Shown here in pieces: positions 12,094-23,417 of a stretch of 64,000 nt of DNA. This DNA comes from Cannabis sativa (lineage: Eukaryota > Streptophyta > Magnoliopsida > Rosales > Cannabaceae): the NCBI RefSeq assembly GCF_029168945.1, contig NC_083602.1, positions 80,000,600 through 80,064,599 of the forward strand. The letters run 5' to 3'. The notes under the pieces were generated by a model that saw nothing but the letters and a program-made list of their open reading frames with translations, searched no databases and was not told where the DNA came from. Both the position numbers and the translations under genes were made by a program. Position 1 is the stretch's first letter; the number at the start of each line of letters is the position of its first letter.

Positions 12094-12765
12094 TGTTATC
12101 CCAAATTTTGCACTCTGATGTGGCATCATGAGAATGTTGACACGTGAAGTCCACTTGGAACATCTGCTCGGGAAGATAGGCCGAGCAGGATTTCTCGCTG
12201 GCATGTCCAGAGTAAGATATTCAACGATCCGTGCAAAGCAATCAACACTTATCGAATTCAGATTTTGCATCATGAGTCATCAGCTCAATCCCTATAACTC
12301 AGGGATCAATTTACGTGGATACGGCATACACACGATCCCACTATCAGTGTTTTTGGCCTAAATCCCACGATCCTTGCATTCAGCATTAATCCCGCGATCT
12401 TTCTGTTTATACGCATTGTAACGAGAGAGGAAACTCTTCCTCCTCAAGTTTCCAAGCCCTATAAATAGTGATTCATCTTCAATGGGCAGGGGGAGTCGAA
12501 ACGCAGCTAAGCTAAGACTATATTATTATCTAAGAATTATATATTCAGAGATACTATGGTAAGAGCTATAACAAAAGAAATCTTCTTCCTTGATCTTATG
12601 TCAATACAAATAACGAGGATTAGGCTATTACCGAAATACTCGGGGCTGAACCTCTATAAAATTCCTGTGTCTTATTATTGCTTTATTATATATATATCTG
12701 TTACTACATATCGTTTATCGCTTATAAAATAGACTCATTGTCGTTGGCTAAAAGCGAAGTCAACA
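12094..12765 (+). repeat. Complete Tat LTR, unit 1 (copy 1)
   Basis: It begins TGTTATCCCAAATTTTGCAC and ends AAGTCAACA. It is close to 20047-20715 and clearly related to the Tat-1 3' LTR (50440-51072). A sense TATA box (TATAAATAG) lies at 12460-12468. Confidence 0.85.
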
Positions 12766-13279
12766 CGTGGAATCAACCTTAAGTATCTGCACAGAGGGTA
12801 TAGTCCGAACAGGATGCCTCGTAGGCCTATCTGGAGCAAATTGATCTGCAATCAGCGCAGAGCCATCCACACTTAGTGAATTTAGCTTCCACATCGTGAG
12901 TCAGCAAAGAAATCCCTATAACTTAGGGATCAAATCATAGAGATATGGCAAGCTGTCCAAATCCCACGATCAGTGTACTGCAATCTTTCTGCTTATATCC
13001 ATTGTAACGAGAAGGGAAACACTTCCTCTCCAAGTTTATAGTCCTATACATAGTGATGCATGTTCACTGGGCAAAGGACGAGAGATTTTACCCTAGAGAT
13101 ACTATCTAAGAATTCATATTCAGAGATACTGTTGTAAGAGCTATAAGAAAAGGAACCTTTCTCCTTGTTCTTGAGTCAATATAAATAACGAGGATTAAGC
13201 TATTACCGAACTGCTAGGGGCTGAACCTCTATAAAATTCTTGTGTCTTTACATTGCTTCACCATATATCGATTGCTATT
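12766..13279 (+). repeat. 5'-truncated Tat LTR, unit 2 (copy 1)
   Basis: This is a second LTR body starting within the CACGTGG motif, so about 46 bp of its 5' end are absent. It resembles the Tat-1 3' LTR more than unit 1 does. It stops about 85 bp short of the expected LTR end, where copia LTR sequence begins. Confidence 0.8.
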
Positions 13280-13760
13280 CTGATGTGATAATCAGCGATG
13301 AAGTGTACTTATACTTTGCATAAGTGTTATGCTCTTTCCAGAACATTGGCAAAGTATACTAGTTTCAAATGTATGGAGTATACATTGGACTCGACCGATA
13401 TTGATCTTAGTTAAGATATTATAGTACTTATCGTTGTACCTTTCAAAATCAATATCACTAGTTGATCTTAAATCAAAAGATCTTAATCCTAATATACTTA
13501 GGCTGAATCTCAGGAGTGTTATTCATGTTCTTTGATTTGTTAATTAAGCCTACTTTCGGGTCAGGGTGATACGTACATTTTGGGAACGTGATAGTATTAT
13601 TGAGTGGGAGCGCTAAACATAAATATGGAATCTATACCTTCTATGGGTATTTAGAAGTCAAGTGATGATTTCCTTCGAGCTTAGCTAAATAGAGGTAAAT
13701 GGAAGAGCTCTTGTTTTAGTGATTATATTTTAGGTAACTAAAACATCATTTACAGGTAGC
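13280..13760 (+). repeat. Internal piece of a copia LTR (copy 1)
   Basis: The sequence starts CTGATGTGATAATCAGCG and runs to CATTTACAGGTAGC. It matches 30560-31040 of copia C closely, including the junction with the Tat LTR. It then switches to Tat-3 aORF sequence. Confidence 0.85.
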
Positions 13761-14149
13761 ACATCCAAAGATGAGTCATTGTCAGCACCAGCCAGTTGCC
13801 CACTGACGTCAAGAACTATCCGGTTCATGTAGTGGGCCAGCATCTCCTTGCCCTTTTTGGCCTCTGGAAGCACGGGCAAAGGTGGAGTTGGTGCCTGCAC
13901 CCGTTTAGGATCACTCCTAACCAGTTCAGACCCAACCCTTGGTGGTCCAGACTCCTTGGACTGGGCAGTTTTAGGGGTAGAGGGGTTTGCAGCAGTCAGC
14001 TCCTCAAAAAGATCAATAACCTCTCCAGAAGGTCTCTTTTCCTTCGAATAAGACCCCTCACCGCCCTTAGACTTCTTGGCCGGAGAGGAGGTGCTAGAGC
14101 TTCTGCCCATTCTCTTCCTCAGAGCGTCAATCTTTTTCCAAGACATGTC
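13761..14149 (-). pseudogene. Middle part of the Tat-3 antisense accessory gene (aORF)
   Basis: On the minus strand this reads as an open stretch beginning M-S-W-K-K-I-D-A-L-R-K-R-M-G, followed by Ser/Lys-rich sequence, E-V-I-D-L-F-E-E-L-T, and A-K-K-G-K-E-M-L-A-H-Y-M-N. The Tat-1 aORF has the same order at 47600-48000. It is a linker region with no named domain. It is cut by copia B at 14150 and by the duplicated segment at 13760. Together with 18307-19203 it formed one gene. About 700 bp of that gene are missing between the two pieces. Confidence 0.7.
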
Positions 14150-16091
14150 TGTTCGGTTTTATGCCCTAAATAAAACCCATTACAATCTGATTAGTTATCA
14201 ATTTATAATTTTGAAGTGAATTGTGATTACATGTATGTTACATGTTTATGGTTTAATATATATACTTGATATATGCACAAAATCAGCTAAATCCAGAACA
14301 TATAGTTATTCAAAATTACAGTATTGTCAATACAGTGGAATGTGATTGTGATTATATGATTCAAAAGATTTGGTCCCTGTTCATCAGTGTTTTGGATTTA
14401 CACTGATGTGATAATCAACGATGAAGTATACTTACACTTCGAGTAAGTGTTATGTTCTTTCCAGAACATTGGCAAAGTATACTGGTTTCAAATGTATGGA
14501 GTATGCATTGGACTGGACCGATATTGAACTTGGTCAAAGATATTGTAAACTTACCGTTGTATCTTTCCAAGTCAATGTCAGAAGTTGATCTTAGATTAAG
14601 AGAATCTAAATCCTGATATGCTTAGGCTCAATCTCAGGACTGCTATTCTTGTTCTTTGATTTATTAGTTAAGCCTACCTTTAGGTCAGGATAATACATAT
14701 ATTTTGGGAACATGATAGCATAAGTGAATGGGAGTGCTGAACATAAATATGGAAATCTATAGCTTCTACTGGTGTATAGAAGTAAAGTGATGATTCCTTT
14801 TGAGCTTAGTTAAATAGAAGTAAATGGATGAGCTCTTGTTTCAGTGACTGTATATCAGATCACTAAAACATCATTTACAGGTAACTAAGTGTTCAAAGGG
14901 ACAAAATACATTGAGGGGTGTAAACGGTAAATTGGTCCCATATCGATGTAAATCATCTATATAGAGGATCTCTAAATCACATTAAGATTATAACAATGGT
15001 TAAATGAGATAGCATATTGATATCGTGAAACATATGATATGCTCTATATAAGTCTGAGAGTGCAATTCCATGTTCTAAGAGTGGATTCAACGAGGAATTA
15101 ATAAGTTAGGGATTTACTTGGTAAATCGGTTGAACTTATTGGAAGCTCAGCATATAGATCCATGGTCCCCATTCTAGTTGAGACTATACTGTTTGTAAGA
15201 CTCTATAATTGATTTATGATTAATCAATTATAATTCTAAAAGTTAGACTATGTCTAATTTGTGAATTCTCACAGTTTAAGGATGAAATTGTAAATAAAAG
15301 GGTTTCTAGGTTTCATTATTAATTATGAGACTTTGCATTTCTAAATTAATAATTATTTTAAATGGAAATATTATTTAATAATCTATTTTAGTTATTAAAT
15401 AATTAGTTTTGGCATTCAAATGATTAGAATTGGAAAAATGGCATTTTTGGAGAAATAGAAATAAAATTGAGGAAACTGCAAAATCCATGTGAGGCCCATA
15501 CACACCATGGTCGGCCACATGCTTGCATGTTTCCCAATTATTATTTTCAATTTAAATTGCCATATAATTGCTAATCAAAGCCTAGCCTAAATAGGAAAGT
15601 GGTGGATCACACTAAATAAGGCAGTTATTCAATTACACAGTGAAAGAGGAAACTGTTTATTTGGAAAGTTGTGCTCTTCCCTTTTCCTATTTATAGCCGC
15701 CCCCCTCTCTACTCTTGGTGTGCTTGGAAAAGCTTTGCTTTGCATTGTGTCACACGAAATCAAGAGAGAAAACAAGAGAGAAATTTCGAAATTCCTAGTG
15801 AGAGAAAAGTGCCCACACACATCACTCAGTACCTCATTATAGTTTGGAAGACTGTGAAGGATCACATCCAACTGAAGAACTTTCGGGCTCAGATCTTGAT
15901 TATACTCTACTACAGACAGGAATCAAGGGTTAGAGATCTGAGTGGAAGGAGACATTAATTCCGCTGCAATCACTGTAAGTTATTCTTAACTTTTATGTGT
16001 TTAGTTCATCGTTTTAGAAGTTCAACATTAGGTTGTTAAATTAACATACTTGTGAGTAGATCTAAGATCCTGGATAAATATAATTCCAACA
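14150..16091 (+). repeat. 5' LTR of copia B
   Basis: It starts TGTTCGGTTTTATGCCC and ends ATTCCAACA. A strong splice-donor-like GTAAGT stands at 15975. The TATA position has mutated. Confidence 0.9.
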
Positions 16092-16110
16092 ACTGGTATC
16101 AGAGCCATGG
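16092..16110 (+). promoter_or_regulatory. Primer-binding site of copia B (iMet)
   Basis: ACTGGTATCAGAGCCATGG contains the standard TGGTATCAGAGCC complement of initiator methionine tRNA. Confidence 0.9.
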
Positions 16111-18309
16111 TAATTGATTTGCTTGCAAGAAATTTGGACTTAAAACGATTTGCTTGTGATTTGGATGGTTTCATGATGTGTCATATTGATGTTTGATTGA
16201 TGTTTGTGAATTCTGGAAAAAATAATTGATTGTCTGTATCTGGAATTATTTTTATTGGATAGTTTGGAAAATTCTAAGCAATTTATTTTTTTACAGAACT
16301 CGATTTCGATTTAATTTGAATTAGTTAGGAATTTTCGAAAATCGGAAAAAATCGAGGTGGTGAGCACCTTCCCTACGCGCGCGGAAATCATGCGCAGGGG
16401 TGCTTGCGCCCAGTTTTCTGGGCTATGTCTCCCCTTCCACGCGCGCGGACAGCATGCTTTGCATGCTGTTCGTACCACCTGCTATTTTCTTCGTTTTCTT
16501 CGATTTTTCATGCTATTTCATGGAATTAAATTCCGATTTTTTGTGTAGTTTTGTATGTTGATTTTCATTTTTCAAATTTCAAATCTAATTATCAGAAATA
16601 AATTAATTTTAATTTTAAAATTAATTTTAGATATTAGTGTAATTTGAATTTGAAAATAGGATAAAATCAAGTATTGCTTACTTTTTTTTTTTATTTCTTT
16701 TAAATTTTGATTATTTTATCTTATTTTTGAATTAAAGGTCAGAAATTTTTAAAAATTTCTTTTGGTAAATTGACCTTATTTAGAATAAGATTACTATAAT
16801 CATGGTATTTTAAAAGAGGAAATAAGATATTTTTGTTAACTTTTTTTAAATTTTGTTATTTTACCTAAATTAGATTGTAAAATGAGAAAAGGGTATGTAT
16901 TTACCATTTTCTATTTTATTGAATATTTAATTAATTAAATAACATGAAATTTAAAAGGGAAAGTTAGCAAGTTTATTTTGAAATGATATTTGGGTTACCC
17001 AAAACCTAATTTTTTCAAAGAATGTAGGTTTAATTTTAATTTATTCTTTAAAACCGATTTTTTTTTTAAAAAAATTTAGAAATAAAGATTAATGTCTTAA
17101 AATTAAATAAATCCTACATCCAACTATCCAAATCTAACCTTGTTGCAGGAGTATGTATTTTAGATTGTTTGTAAGTTTTCTAAAACCTATTATTGCTTGA
17201 TCTAAATTGCCAGGGTTAACTTGTTGACAGATCAAATGACCTGATTTTAACCCATGGTTCAATTGATAATAGATCAAGTAAATAATTTGTAACAGGTAAT
17301 TTTTACAAACTTCTTTCATCTGTGTATGACCTAGTAACATGATAGGATCCATCCAAATCTGTGTGCCTGTGTGAGCCTATATGTTTAATTTCTATTATAG
17401 ATACATATAGGTTGTTGTTGCTAAATAAAATGTCATAACCTGATAGATTTTATTTAGGCTCATTTAGTTAATGAGCCTATTAAATTAATAACAATTGTTC
17501 ATTTTAAGGTTATATTCCTCTCTTTTGGGCCTTGTGTGAGAGTTGAGAGCCTTAGAAGTGGGTGCGACATACTGGATCCAGCCCCCCCTCACATGAACAA
17601 CCCCAATTGTGAAGGCCCATTTGCCTGATTTGGATAACTGTGCTAGGTTAATTATACTAGTTTGACCTAATAAAATTGAATAGCAACATAATTAATTTCT
17701 TCGAAATTAATTTAAGAAAAACATAGTTTAATGAATTTCAATTCTAGATAAACTATTTGTATTTTTCTTGTATTTAATTAAATAAAGAATTTTAACTAAC
17801 TAGATTCTTTCTAAAACTTACTTTTATTATTTCATTAAATATTCTTATTTAAGTTATGAATTAGTTATTACTAATTTTCCCTTTTAACTTAAATTTGAAT
17901 ATATTTTGATTATAATATTAAGCTGATGAATTCTAGGAATTAGTTATTGAAGATTCTTAAAAGATATTATTTTAAGTTGGCTTTAAACTTAAAAAGGGGA
18001 ATATCTTTAAATTAGGTAGTTACCACCTAATTTTGATATTTAATTAAATTTTGTTTGGAAAAACTTTAAGTTTGTGAATTATAGATTCTTTCTATAATAA
18101 CTTAAATCAGACATTTTCCAGATCTTGAAAAGATACTTAGTAGAATTGAGATATTTTCTAGATAGTTATTTCTATACTAATTATTATTTCTAATATAGGA
18201 AAATATCATTGATTGTGAAATTAATTGTTTGATAGTTAATTTTGGTACAATTCAATTAAGGATATTTTTTCTTGTATTAAATTGGAAATCAATGATTAAG
18301 CCTTCTTTA
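16111..18309 (+). other. Leader of copia B (no genes)
   Basis: This is AT-rich sequence parallel to the leaders of copia A and C. Only the conserved hairpin (17547-17618) stands out. The short open stretches in it are chance frames. Confidence 0.7.
17547..17618 (+). other. Conserved 72-nt hairpin in the copia B leader
   Basis: GAGCCTT (17547-17553) faces AAGGCCC (17612-17618) with one A-C mismatch. The inner stem AGTGGGTG / AACCCCAATT includes a G-T wobble pair. The length equals that of the other two copies. Confidence 0.55.
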
Positions 18310-19203
18310 TACCCACTTGAAGCCTGGCTGAGAGAAATAGAAGTACCCCAACCTACCTTGTTTGGGGGTGGACTTCAAATTGAAGAACCAGGCAACCTCG
18401 TGAGCAGAAGGAATACCCCATCCTTGGGAAGCATAGAGGACGAACAAGGCAGACAAATACTTAATGCCCTTAGAAGTGATTTGGGCCGGGCGAAGACGGA
18501 AGAAGTCAGCCACATCCTTGAAGTACTCATGCAAGGGCATGAACGCTCCTTGCTGACCATGGGTCCCCGACCAGGTGCACATCCCCTTGTCAGGGTTTGC
18601 GGCACGATTATTGTGAGCGAGAATGTAGCAGTCCAGCTCGCCAAGGTACCTGTCCTGGTCAAGAGTTCGAAGGCGCGGCTCCTTAATCTTTGACGGAGGA
18701 TTTATCCATCTAACGCCTAAGGCACCCTGCCGTCTATGAGGAACCGCCGCAGCAAGCTCCTCACTGACGTAGTCCACGCCCTCGACCAGGACGTCTCCTT
18801 TAGCATCGACTGGCTGCCCAGCGTCATTGTACCCCCCGTAATTTGGGGATTCAACCTCTTCCTCTCCCTCTGCCTCGGCGGGACTGCCGGGACGCATATC
18901 CTCTAGCTCCTCAACCGCCTGGACCTCAGCGTCCCCCTCACGATCCTCCTCCATCGGGACGGTCGACTCCTGTTCGACGCTGGGCAGAGTGGAAAGTCGG
19001 GCCACTTGAGGATCAATATCGTCAGCCAGACGCGTGGTTTTCTTTGTACGAGCCATCATCCTATGGCTGAGTACAAGGTCAGAAGAATGTCCTTCACTGG
19101 AAGACGGAGGACTAGAACGAAGACGAGGGTGATCCTCGTACAGAAGTTGAAGCAAATCATGGTCGATCTGAGGTCCGAGTTCCCAAGTCTCACCTGAGTT
19201 CAT
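18307..19203 (-). pseudogene. N-terminal part of the Tat-3 aORF (gypsy-type putative transposase domain)
   Basis: This is 298 codons on the minus strand. An acidic Pro/Glu-rich region (about residues 60-125) is followed by a globular domain with G-V-D-Y-V-S-E-E-L, L-D-C-Y-I-L-A-H-N, F-R-L-R-P-A-Q-I, Y-L-S-A-L-F-V-L and W-F-F-N-L-K-S. That is the pattern of the plant 'putative gypsy-type transposon' domain (PF04195-like), known as an extra ORF in Tat elements; its function is not known. An ATG at 19203 follows a splice-acceptor-like CTTTTGTAG directly. The M-M-A-R-T-K-K at 19059 is the alternative start and aligns better with the Tat-5 protein start. The C-terminus is lost at copia B. Confidence 0.75.
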
Positions 19204-19577
19204 CTACAAAAGACAACACACGAGATGAGTGTTGGTAAGAATATCGAACGATAAACAAGCAAATATGCTGACCAGGAGTACTCAACAGATTAAAGGATGG
19301 CTATGTCTAAAGAAAAGTCAGAACTCAAGAAGTCAGAAAATTTTCTTGAGTTAGTGCAAAAAAGTTCATGAAGCTTAGAATAAGCGAGATGAAAGACGGA
19401 CAAAATGCAGTTCAGAGACAAGCTTTTATGGCTGTGAACCCATATGAAGACATGATAAAGAAGAATCGCAAAAGTTTCTGACCCTAGGGTTTCTTAAGCT
19501 TTTTTCTACAACACAGTGAATGTTGCATTCGAAATGTAAACATGCAAAGATTAGCATAAAGGAAATTAGAAACTTAC
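19204..19577 (-). other. Predicted 5'-UTR intron of the Tat-3 aORF
   Basis: Reading the minus strand, a GTAAGT donor (19577-19572) and a pyrimidine-rich ..GTTGTCTTTTGTAG acceptor (AG at 19205-19204) frame 374 bp. Tat-1 has the same pair at 49973 and 49600. Tat-5 has a comparable intron at 59752-60218. The prediction comes from sequence only. Confidence 0.55.
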
Positions 19578-19734
19578 TCAAGATTCGAGTGTCTGGGTTC
19601 GAGCAACTTCTATCCAACCAGCAGTTGTATGAAGGCACTTCGGCGACTTTGAAGCCAAGAAATTTTTCTTTTCGCTCTGAAGCTTACTTAGGAAAGAAGG
19701 GTGATGAAATGAGTTTATGTGCAAATGTTGTCGA

Positions 19735-19742
19735 TATTTATA
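19735..19742 (-). promoter_or_regulatory. TATA box of the Tat-3 aORF promoter (antisense)
   Basis: TATAAATA on the minus strand, in CGCCTATAAATATCGAC. It lies between the LTR and the predicted first exon, about 160 bp before the donor at 19577. Tat-1 has a mutated AATAAATA at 50133-50140. Confidence 0.6.
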
Positions 19743-20046
19743 GGCGAGTCACAAGAAGAGGTAATTGTCTCAAAGAAACCTCAGACGCCTCAGCTTCCTG
19801 CCTCAAAAACGAATATGGGAAATCAAAACTAATCGAGTGCAACCGTCAACCGTAGAGGGAGAAAATTAGATTTCGAAATATAAATTGTCAAAGCATTTAT
19901 TAGCCGAAAACCGAAGGGACGCCCAGTCAGCTTCACATCGAGTCTCGAACAGTGACGCTAAACACATGTCCCCATCCAAAGGCAGAACCAGCTCGGATGA
20001 AGTCTACACGTAACCTCAGAGGTCCCGTACAGACTTGGGGTGCAAA

Positions 20047-20715
20047 TGTTATCCCAAATTTTGCACTCTGATGTGGCATCACGAGAATGTTGACACGTGG
20101 AGTCCACTTGGAACATCTGCTCGGGAAGATAGGCCGAGCAGGATTTCTCGCTGGCATGTCCAGAGTAAGATATTCAACGATCCGTGCAAAGCAATCAACA
20201 CTTAGCGAATTCAGCTTTCGCATCATGAGTCATCAGCTCAATCCCTATAACTCAGGGATCAATTTACGTGGATACGGCATACACACGATCCCACTATTAG
20301 TGTATTTGGCCTAAATCCCACGATCCTTGCATTCAGCATTGATCTCGCGATCTTTCTGTTTATACGCATTGTAACGAGAGAGGAAACTCTTCCTCTTCAA
20401 GTTTCCTAGCCCTATAAATAGTGATGCATCTTCAATGGGCAGGGGGAGTCGAAACGCAGCTAAGCTAAAACTATATTATTATCTAAGAATTATATATTCA
20501 GAGATACTATGGTAAGAGCTATAACAAAAGAAATCTTCTTCCTTGATCTTAAGTCAATACAAATAATGAGGATTAGGCTATTACCGAAATACTCGGGGCT
20601 AAACCTCTATAAAATTCCTGTGTCTTATTATTGCTTTATTATATATATCTGTTACTACATATCGTTATCGCTTATAAAATAGACTCATTGTCGTTGGCTA
20701 AAAGTGAAGTCAACA
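20047..20715 (+). repeat. Complete Tat LTR, unit 1 (copy 2)
   Basis: It begins TGTTATCCCAAATTTTGCAC and ends AAGTCAACA, with a polypurine tract (CTTGGGGTGCAAA) in front. It is the 3' LTR of Tat-3. A G-box (CACGTGG) lies at 20094-20100. A sense TATA box sits in CCCTATAAATAGTG near 20412. Confidence 0.85.
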
Positions 20716-21112
20716 CGTGGAATCAACCTTAAGTATCTGTACAGAGGGTATAGTCCGAACAGGATGCCTCGTAGGCCTATTTGGAGCAAACTGATCTGCA
20801 ATCAGCGCAGAGCCATCAACACTTAGTGAATTTAGCTTCCACATCGTGAGTTAGCAAAGAAATCCCTATAACTTGGGGATCAAATCATAGAGATATGGCA
20901 AGCTGTCCAAATCCCACGATCAGTGTACTGCAATCTTTCTGCTTATATCCATTGTAACGAGAAGGGAAACACTTCCTCTCCAAGTTTATAGTCCTATACA
21001 CAGTGATGCATGTTCACTGGGCAAAGGACGAGAGATTTTACCCTAGAGATACTATCTAAGAATTCATATTCAGAGATATTGTTGTAAGAGCTATAAGAAA
21101 AGGAACCTTTCT
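20716..21112 (+). repeat. 5'-truncated Tat LTR, unit 2 (copy 2), first part
   Basis: The LTR body joins unit 1 at CACGTGG (20714-20720) and is interrupted by Tekay at 21113. It resumes at 30443. From its position before Tat-1 gag it is probably what remains of the Tat-1 5' LTR. Confidence 0.75.
21108..21112 (+). repeat. Left target-site duplication of Tekay (TTTCT)
   Basis: TTTCT here and at 30438-30442. Copy 1 holds the single uninterrupted TTTCT at 13158-13162. Confidence 0.95.
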
Positions 21113-23143
21113 TGTAACACCCTAACTAACATAGGCGTATTACGTGATTTTTAAACATGCTGTGCAGCTCGTTGCTAATCAACGAGGTTTATGGAAAACG
21201 TGATTAATTAAAATTTTTGCTTTTTAATTAAACTTGTAAAATATAATTACAAAAAGACTCGGGATCCCGATTACAAAATCATTTACAAAAAAAGTTAACT
21301 GTTTATACAAAATAATTGTCGCCTAGCGACTAGTTACAAAATCAGCCTTGCTGTCCCAAGGATCGTACTCTCCAGGCCTAACCGCCCCGACATGTACAAC
21401 CTTCATAAGCTCGCTCACGGTCCATCAGCTTTAGCCTTGCCTTTACCTACACATAAACGTAGAACTGTGAGTCGACAGACTCAGTAAGAAAAGCATAATA
21501 ATATTCATACATAATCCCGGTCATGATCAGACGCCCATACCCCTGATCATAACCCTAACTGCTGTGTCCAACACGATACTGAGTCCCACTAGTGCCGTGT
21601 CCAACACGGTACTGAGTCACTACTGCCTTGTCCAACACGGTACTGAGTTCTGAACATTCATAGGGACGGTACTATTGACACGTAACAGCCTGATCGGTCG
21701 AACCGGTCATACTCCGGCTGCTGTTCATACTCCAGCCTGTACCGACGTGTTACTGTATCCACCTGATCGGTCGAACCGGTCATACTCCGGATGCTGGTCA
21801 TACTCCAGCCTGTACCGACGGGATACGTCAATAGTACGGAACCACCAACCAAGTGTCAGCCTGATCGATCGAACCGGTCATACTAAGGCTACTGGTCATA
21901 CTCCAGCCTGGACAGACGTGACAGGGTTGGATCGTCCGAAGCCAACATACATAACTAATGTAATCTAACAGGATTCCTACATGAACGCTAAACATGTAAT
22001 CTACATATGCATACTGTTATACTAATCTTACCTGGATTTCGAATTCAGGTGTGCCGGTCAACCTGACTAGAACTTAACTGCGCGACGGATTACAGGCTCC
22101 TAAACCATAAAAATCACAACACTATAAGTGACACGCTAAATCACTTCTCGGGGACTTAAACTAGGAACTAAAAGTTTCCCTATCGATAAAAAGCATGGCA
22201 ATACCCCAAAAACACATAAAATCGAGAAAAACTAGGGTTTTTGAAAATTCCCCAACCGGTAGACCGGTCCTGCAACCGGAATTCCGGTTCTGAGAATTCC
22301 TAGACCCTCATCTGGAATTCCGGTTGCACAACTGGAATTCCGGTTCCTCGCAGCTTGAATCCAAGCAACCAACATGCATTCACTACCTCTAAACTACTTA
22401 AAATAACAAGATTAATCCTTTGAAAACAACAATAAAACACAGCAGCAAGTATCACAACAATTCACATGCAACATCCATCTTTTAACCATTTTCTTTATAA
22501 AATACAAGAGGGAGAGGTTAGAAACCTTACCAAAGCTTGAAGAACACTTAGATTGAAAGGGAAAAGGCTTGAAAATCAAGGGAAAAATCCAGGTTCTTGC
22601 TGCTCCAAAGAGGCCGAACAAGAGAGAGAGGTTGAGAGGAAAAAGTTTGTTTTTCTTTTAAATTTTCTAACTTTCTAACTTTTGACACTTTGAAAAATAA
22701 AAGAAAGGAAAAACAATATATTCATTTCAGCCAACAATTAATATCAAATAACACTTAATTCAATTAAATAAAGCCCACTAAAGGACAAAATATCATTGGG
22801 GCAAAAAGACCATTTTGCCCCTCCACACTAAAATAACATAATTAACACTAAAGGGGTATTTTTGGGAAATTCTAAATTCCCGGCCATTCCCGACATTCCC
22901 AATGTCTAATAAACCGTCCCAAACTACTAACATACTAAGTTGTGATTTCTACTGAGCCAAACACCGGGTTCCAAAATACCGGGCACCAGAATGCAAAATT
23001 ATGCAAACTACTACATGACATAAAAATGCATCTCTGAATTCAATAAATAACAGTATAATAAATTATTTAAATAGCTATAAATAATTTTCATAATTAATCA
23101 TAATTAACTGCTAATTTCCAAATTAAACTAAGCGGTCTTTACA
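21113..23143 (-). repeat. Tekay 3' LTR (left)
   Basis: This LTR is 2031 bp, against 2339 bp for its partner. The difference is mostly a stretch of about 326 bp present at 29317-29642 and absent here. It carries three tandem repeats around GTCCAACACGGTACTGAG (21565-21650), three longer repeats around GATCGGTCGAACCGGTCATA (21690-21910), and several copies of the palindrome CCGGAATTCCGG near 22275-22350. Confidence 0.92.
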
Positions 23144-23158
23144 ACTATCCCCCCCTTA
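23144..23158 (-). promoter_or_regulatory. Tekay polypurine tract
   Basis: On the minus strand AAGGGGGGGATAGT abuts the 3' LTR. Confidence 0.85.
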
Positions 23159-23417
23159 AAAGGATTTCGTCCCCGAAATCTAACCTGAATAACTCTGGAT
23201 ATTGAGCTCTCATATCTGACTCTAGCTCCCAGGTGGGTTCCTCCACCTTGCTGTTTCTCCAGAGAACTTTGGCCAATGCTATGGTCTTACTCCGAAGGAC
23301 TTTATCCTTTCTATCCAGGATCTGCACTGGCTGTTCTTCATAAGTCATGTCTGGCTGCAGTTCTAGGCTCTCATAACTGAGTATATGAGAGGGATCTGAA
23401 ACGTATTTTCTCAACAT
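23145..23417 (-). pseudogene. Tekay chromodomain (C-terminal part of pol, frameshifted)
   Basis: This frame reads about 90 residues. It includes P-V-Q-I-L-D-R-K-D-K, then V-L-W-R-N-S-K-V-E-E-P-T-W-E and M-R-A-Q-Y-P-E-L-F. That is the C-terminal chromodomain of plant chromoviruses of the Tekay/Del branch, thought to direct integration to certain chromatin. It overlaps the preceding integrase frame by 47 bp in another frame. The family would have one continuous protein, so a small indel near 23400 has split it. The first Met is an internal residue and not a true start. Confidence 0.85.

Larger units (their letters stand above)
11088..13760. repeat. Duplicated segment, copy 1 (no Tekay insertion)
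   Basis: This is a near-identical copy of 19041-21112 joined to 30443-31040. In order it holds the first codons and 5' region of a Tat aORF, a complete Tat LTR, a 5'-truncated second Tat LTR, and a copia LTR piece. It carries the uninterrupted Tekay target, AACCTTTCTCCTTG, with TTTCT at 13158-13162. Both ends are abrupt: the left joins the scrambled copia A LTR, the right joins Tat-3 aORF sequence. Confidence 0.9.
14150..18309 (+). mobile_element. Copia B: 5' half of a Ty1/Copia element
   Basis: It has a full 5' LTR, an excellent iMet primer site and about 2.2 kb of AT-rich leader, then stops at about 18309 against Tat-3 aORF. The missing pol and 3' LTR were lost in a deletion that also removed about 700 bp of the aORF. 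No gene is present. Confidence 0.85.
19041..21112. repeat. Duplicated segment, copy 2, left part
   Basis: This matches 11088 onward with scattered single-base differences. It continues after the Tekay insertion at 30443-31040. Here the segment sits in its natural setting, since the aORF coding region continues leftward without a break. This suggests copy 2 is the source and copy 1 the derivative. Confidence 0.9.

Noticed and set aside
11567..12361. Several open frames of 70-130 codons on both strands, repeated at 19520-20314
   Set aside because: They cover the aORF 5' region and the Tat LTR. Both copies carry them only because the DNA is duplicated. No protein pattern, and the TATA, intron and LTR signals explain the sequence better.
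18229..18693. 154-codon plus-strand frame at the copia B end
   Set aside because: It runs from the leader across the breakpoint and then antisense to the aORF domain.
21565..21910. Spaced repeats in the Tekay LTR that could suggest an array
   Set aside because: Only three copies of each unit, imperfect, within an LTR and repeated in the partner LTR. Not CRISPR, and the genome is eukaryotic.
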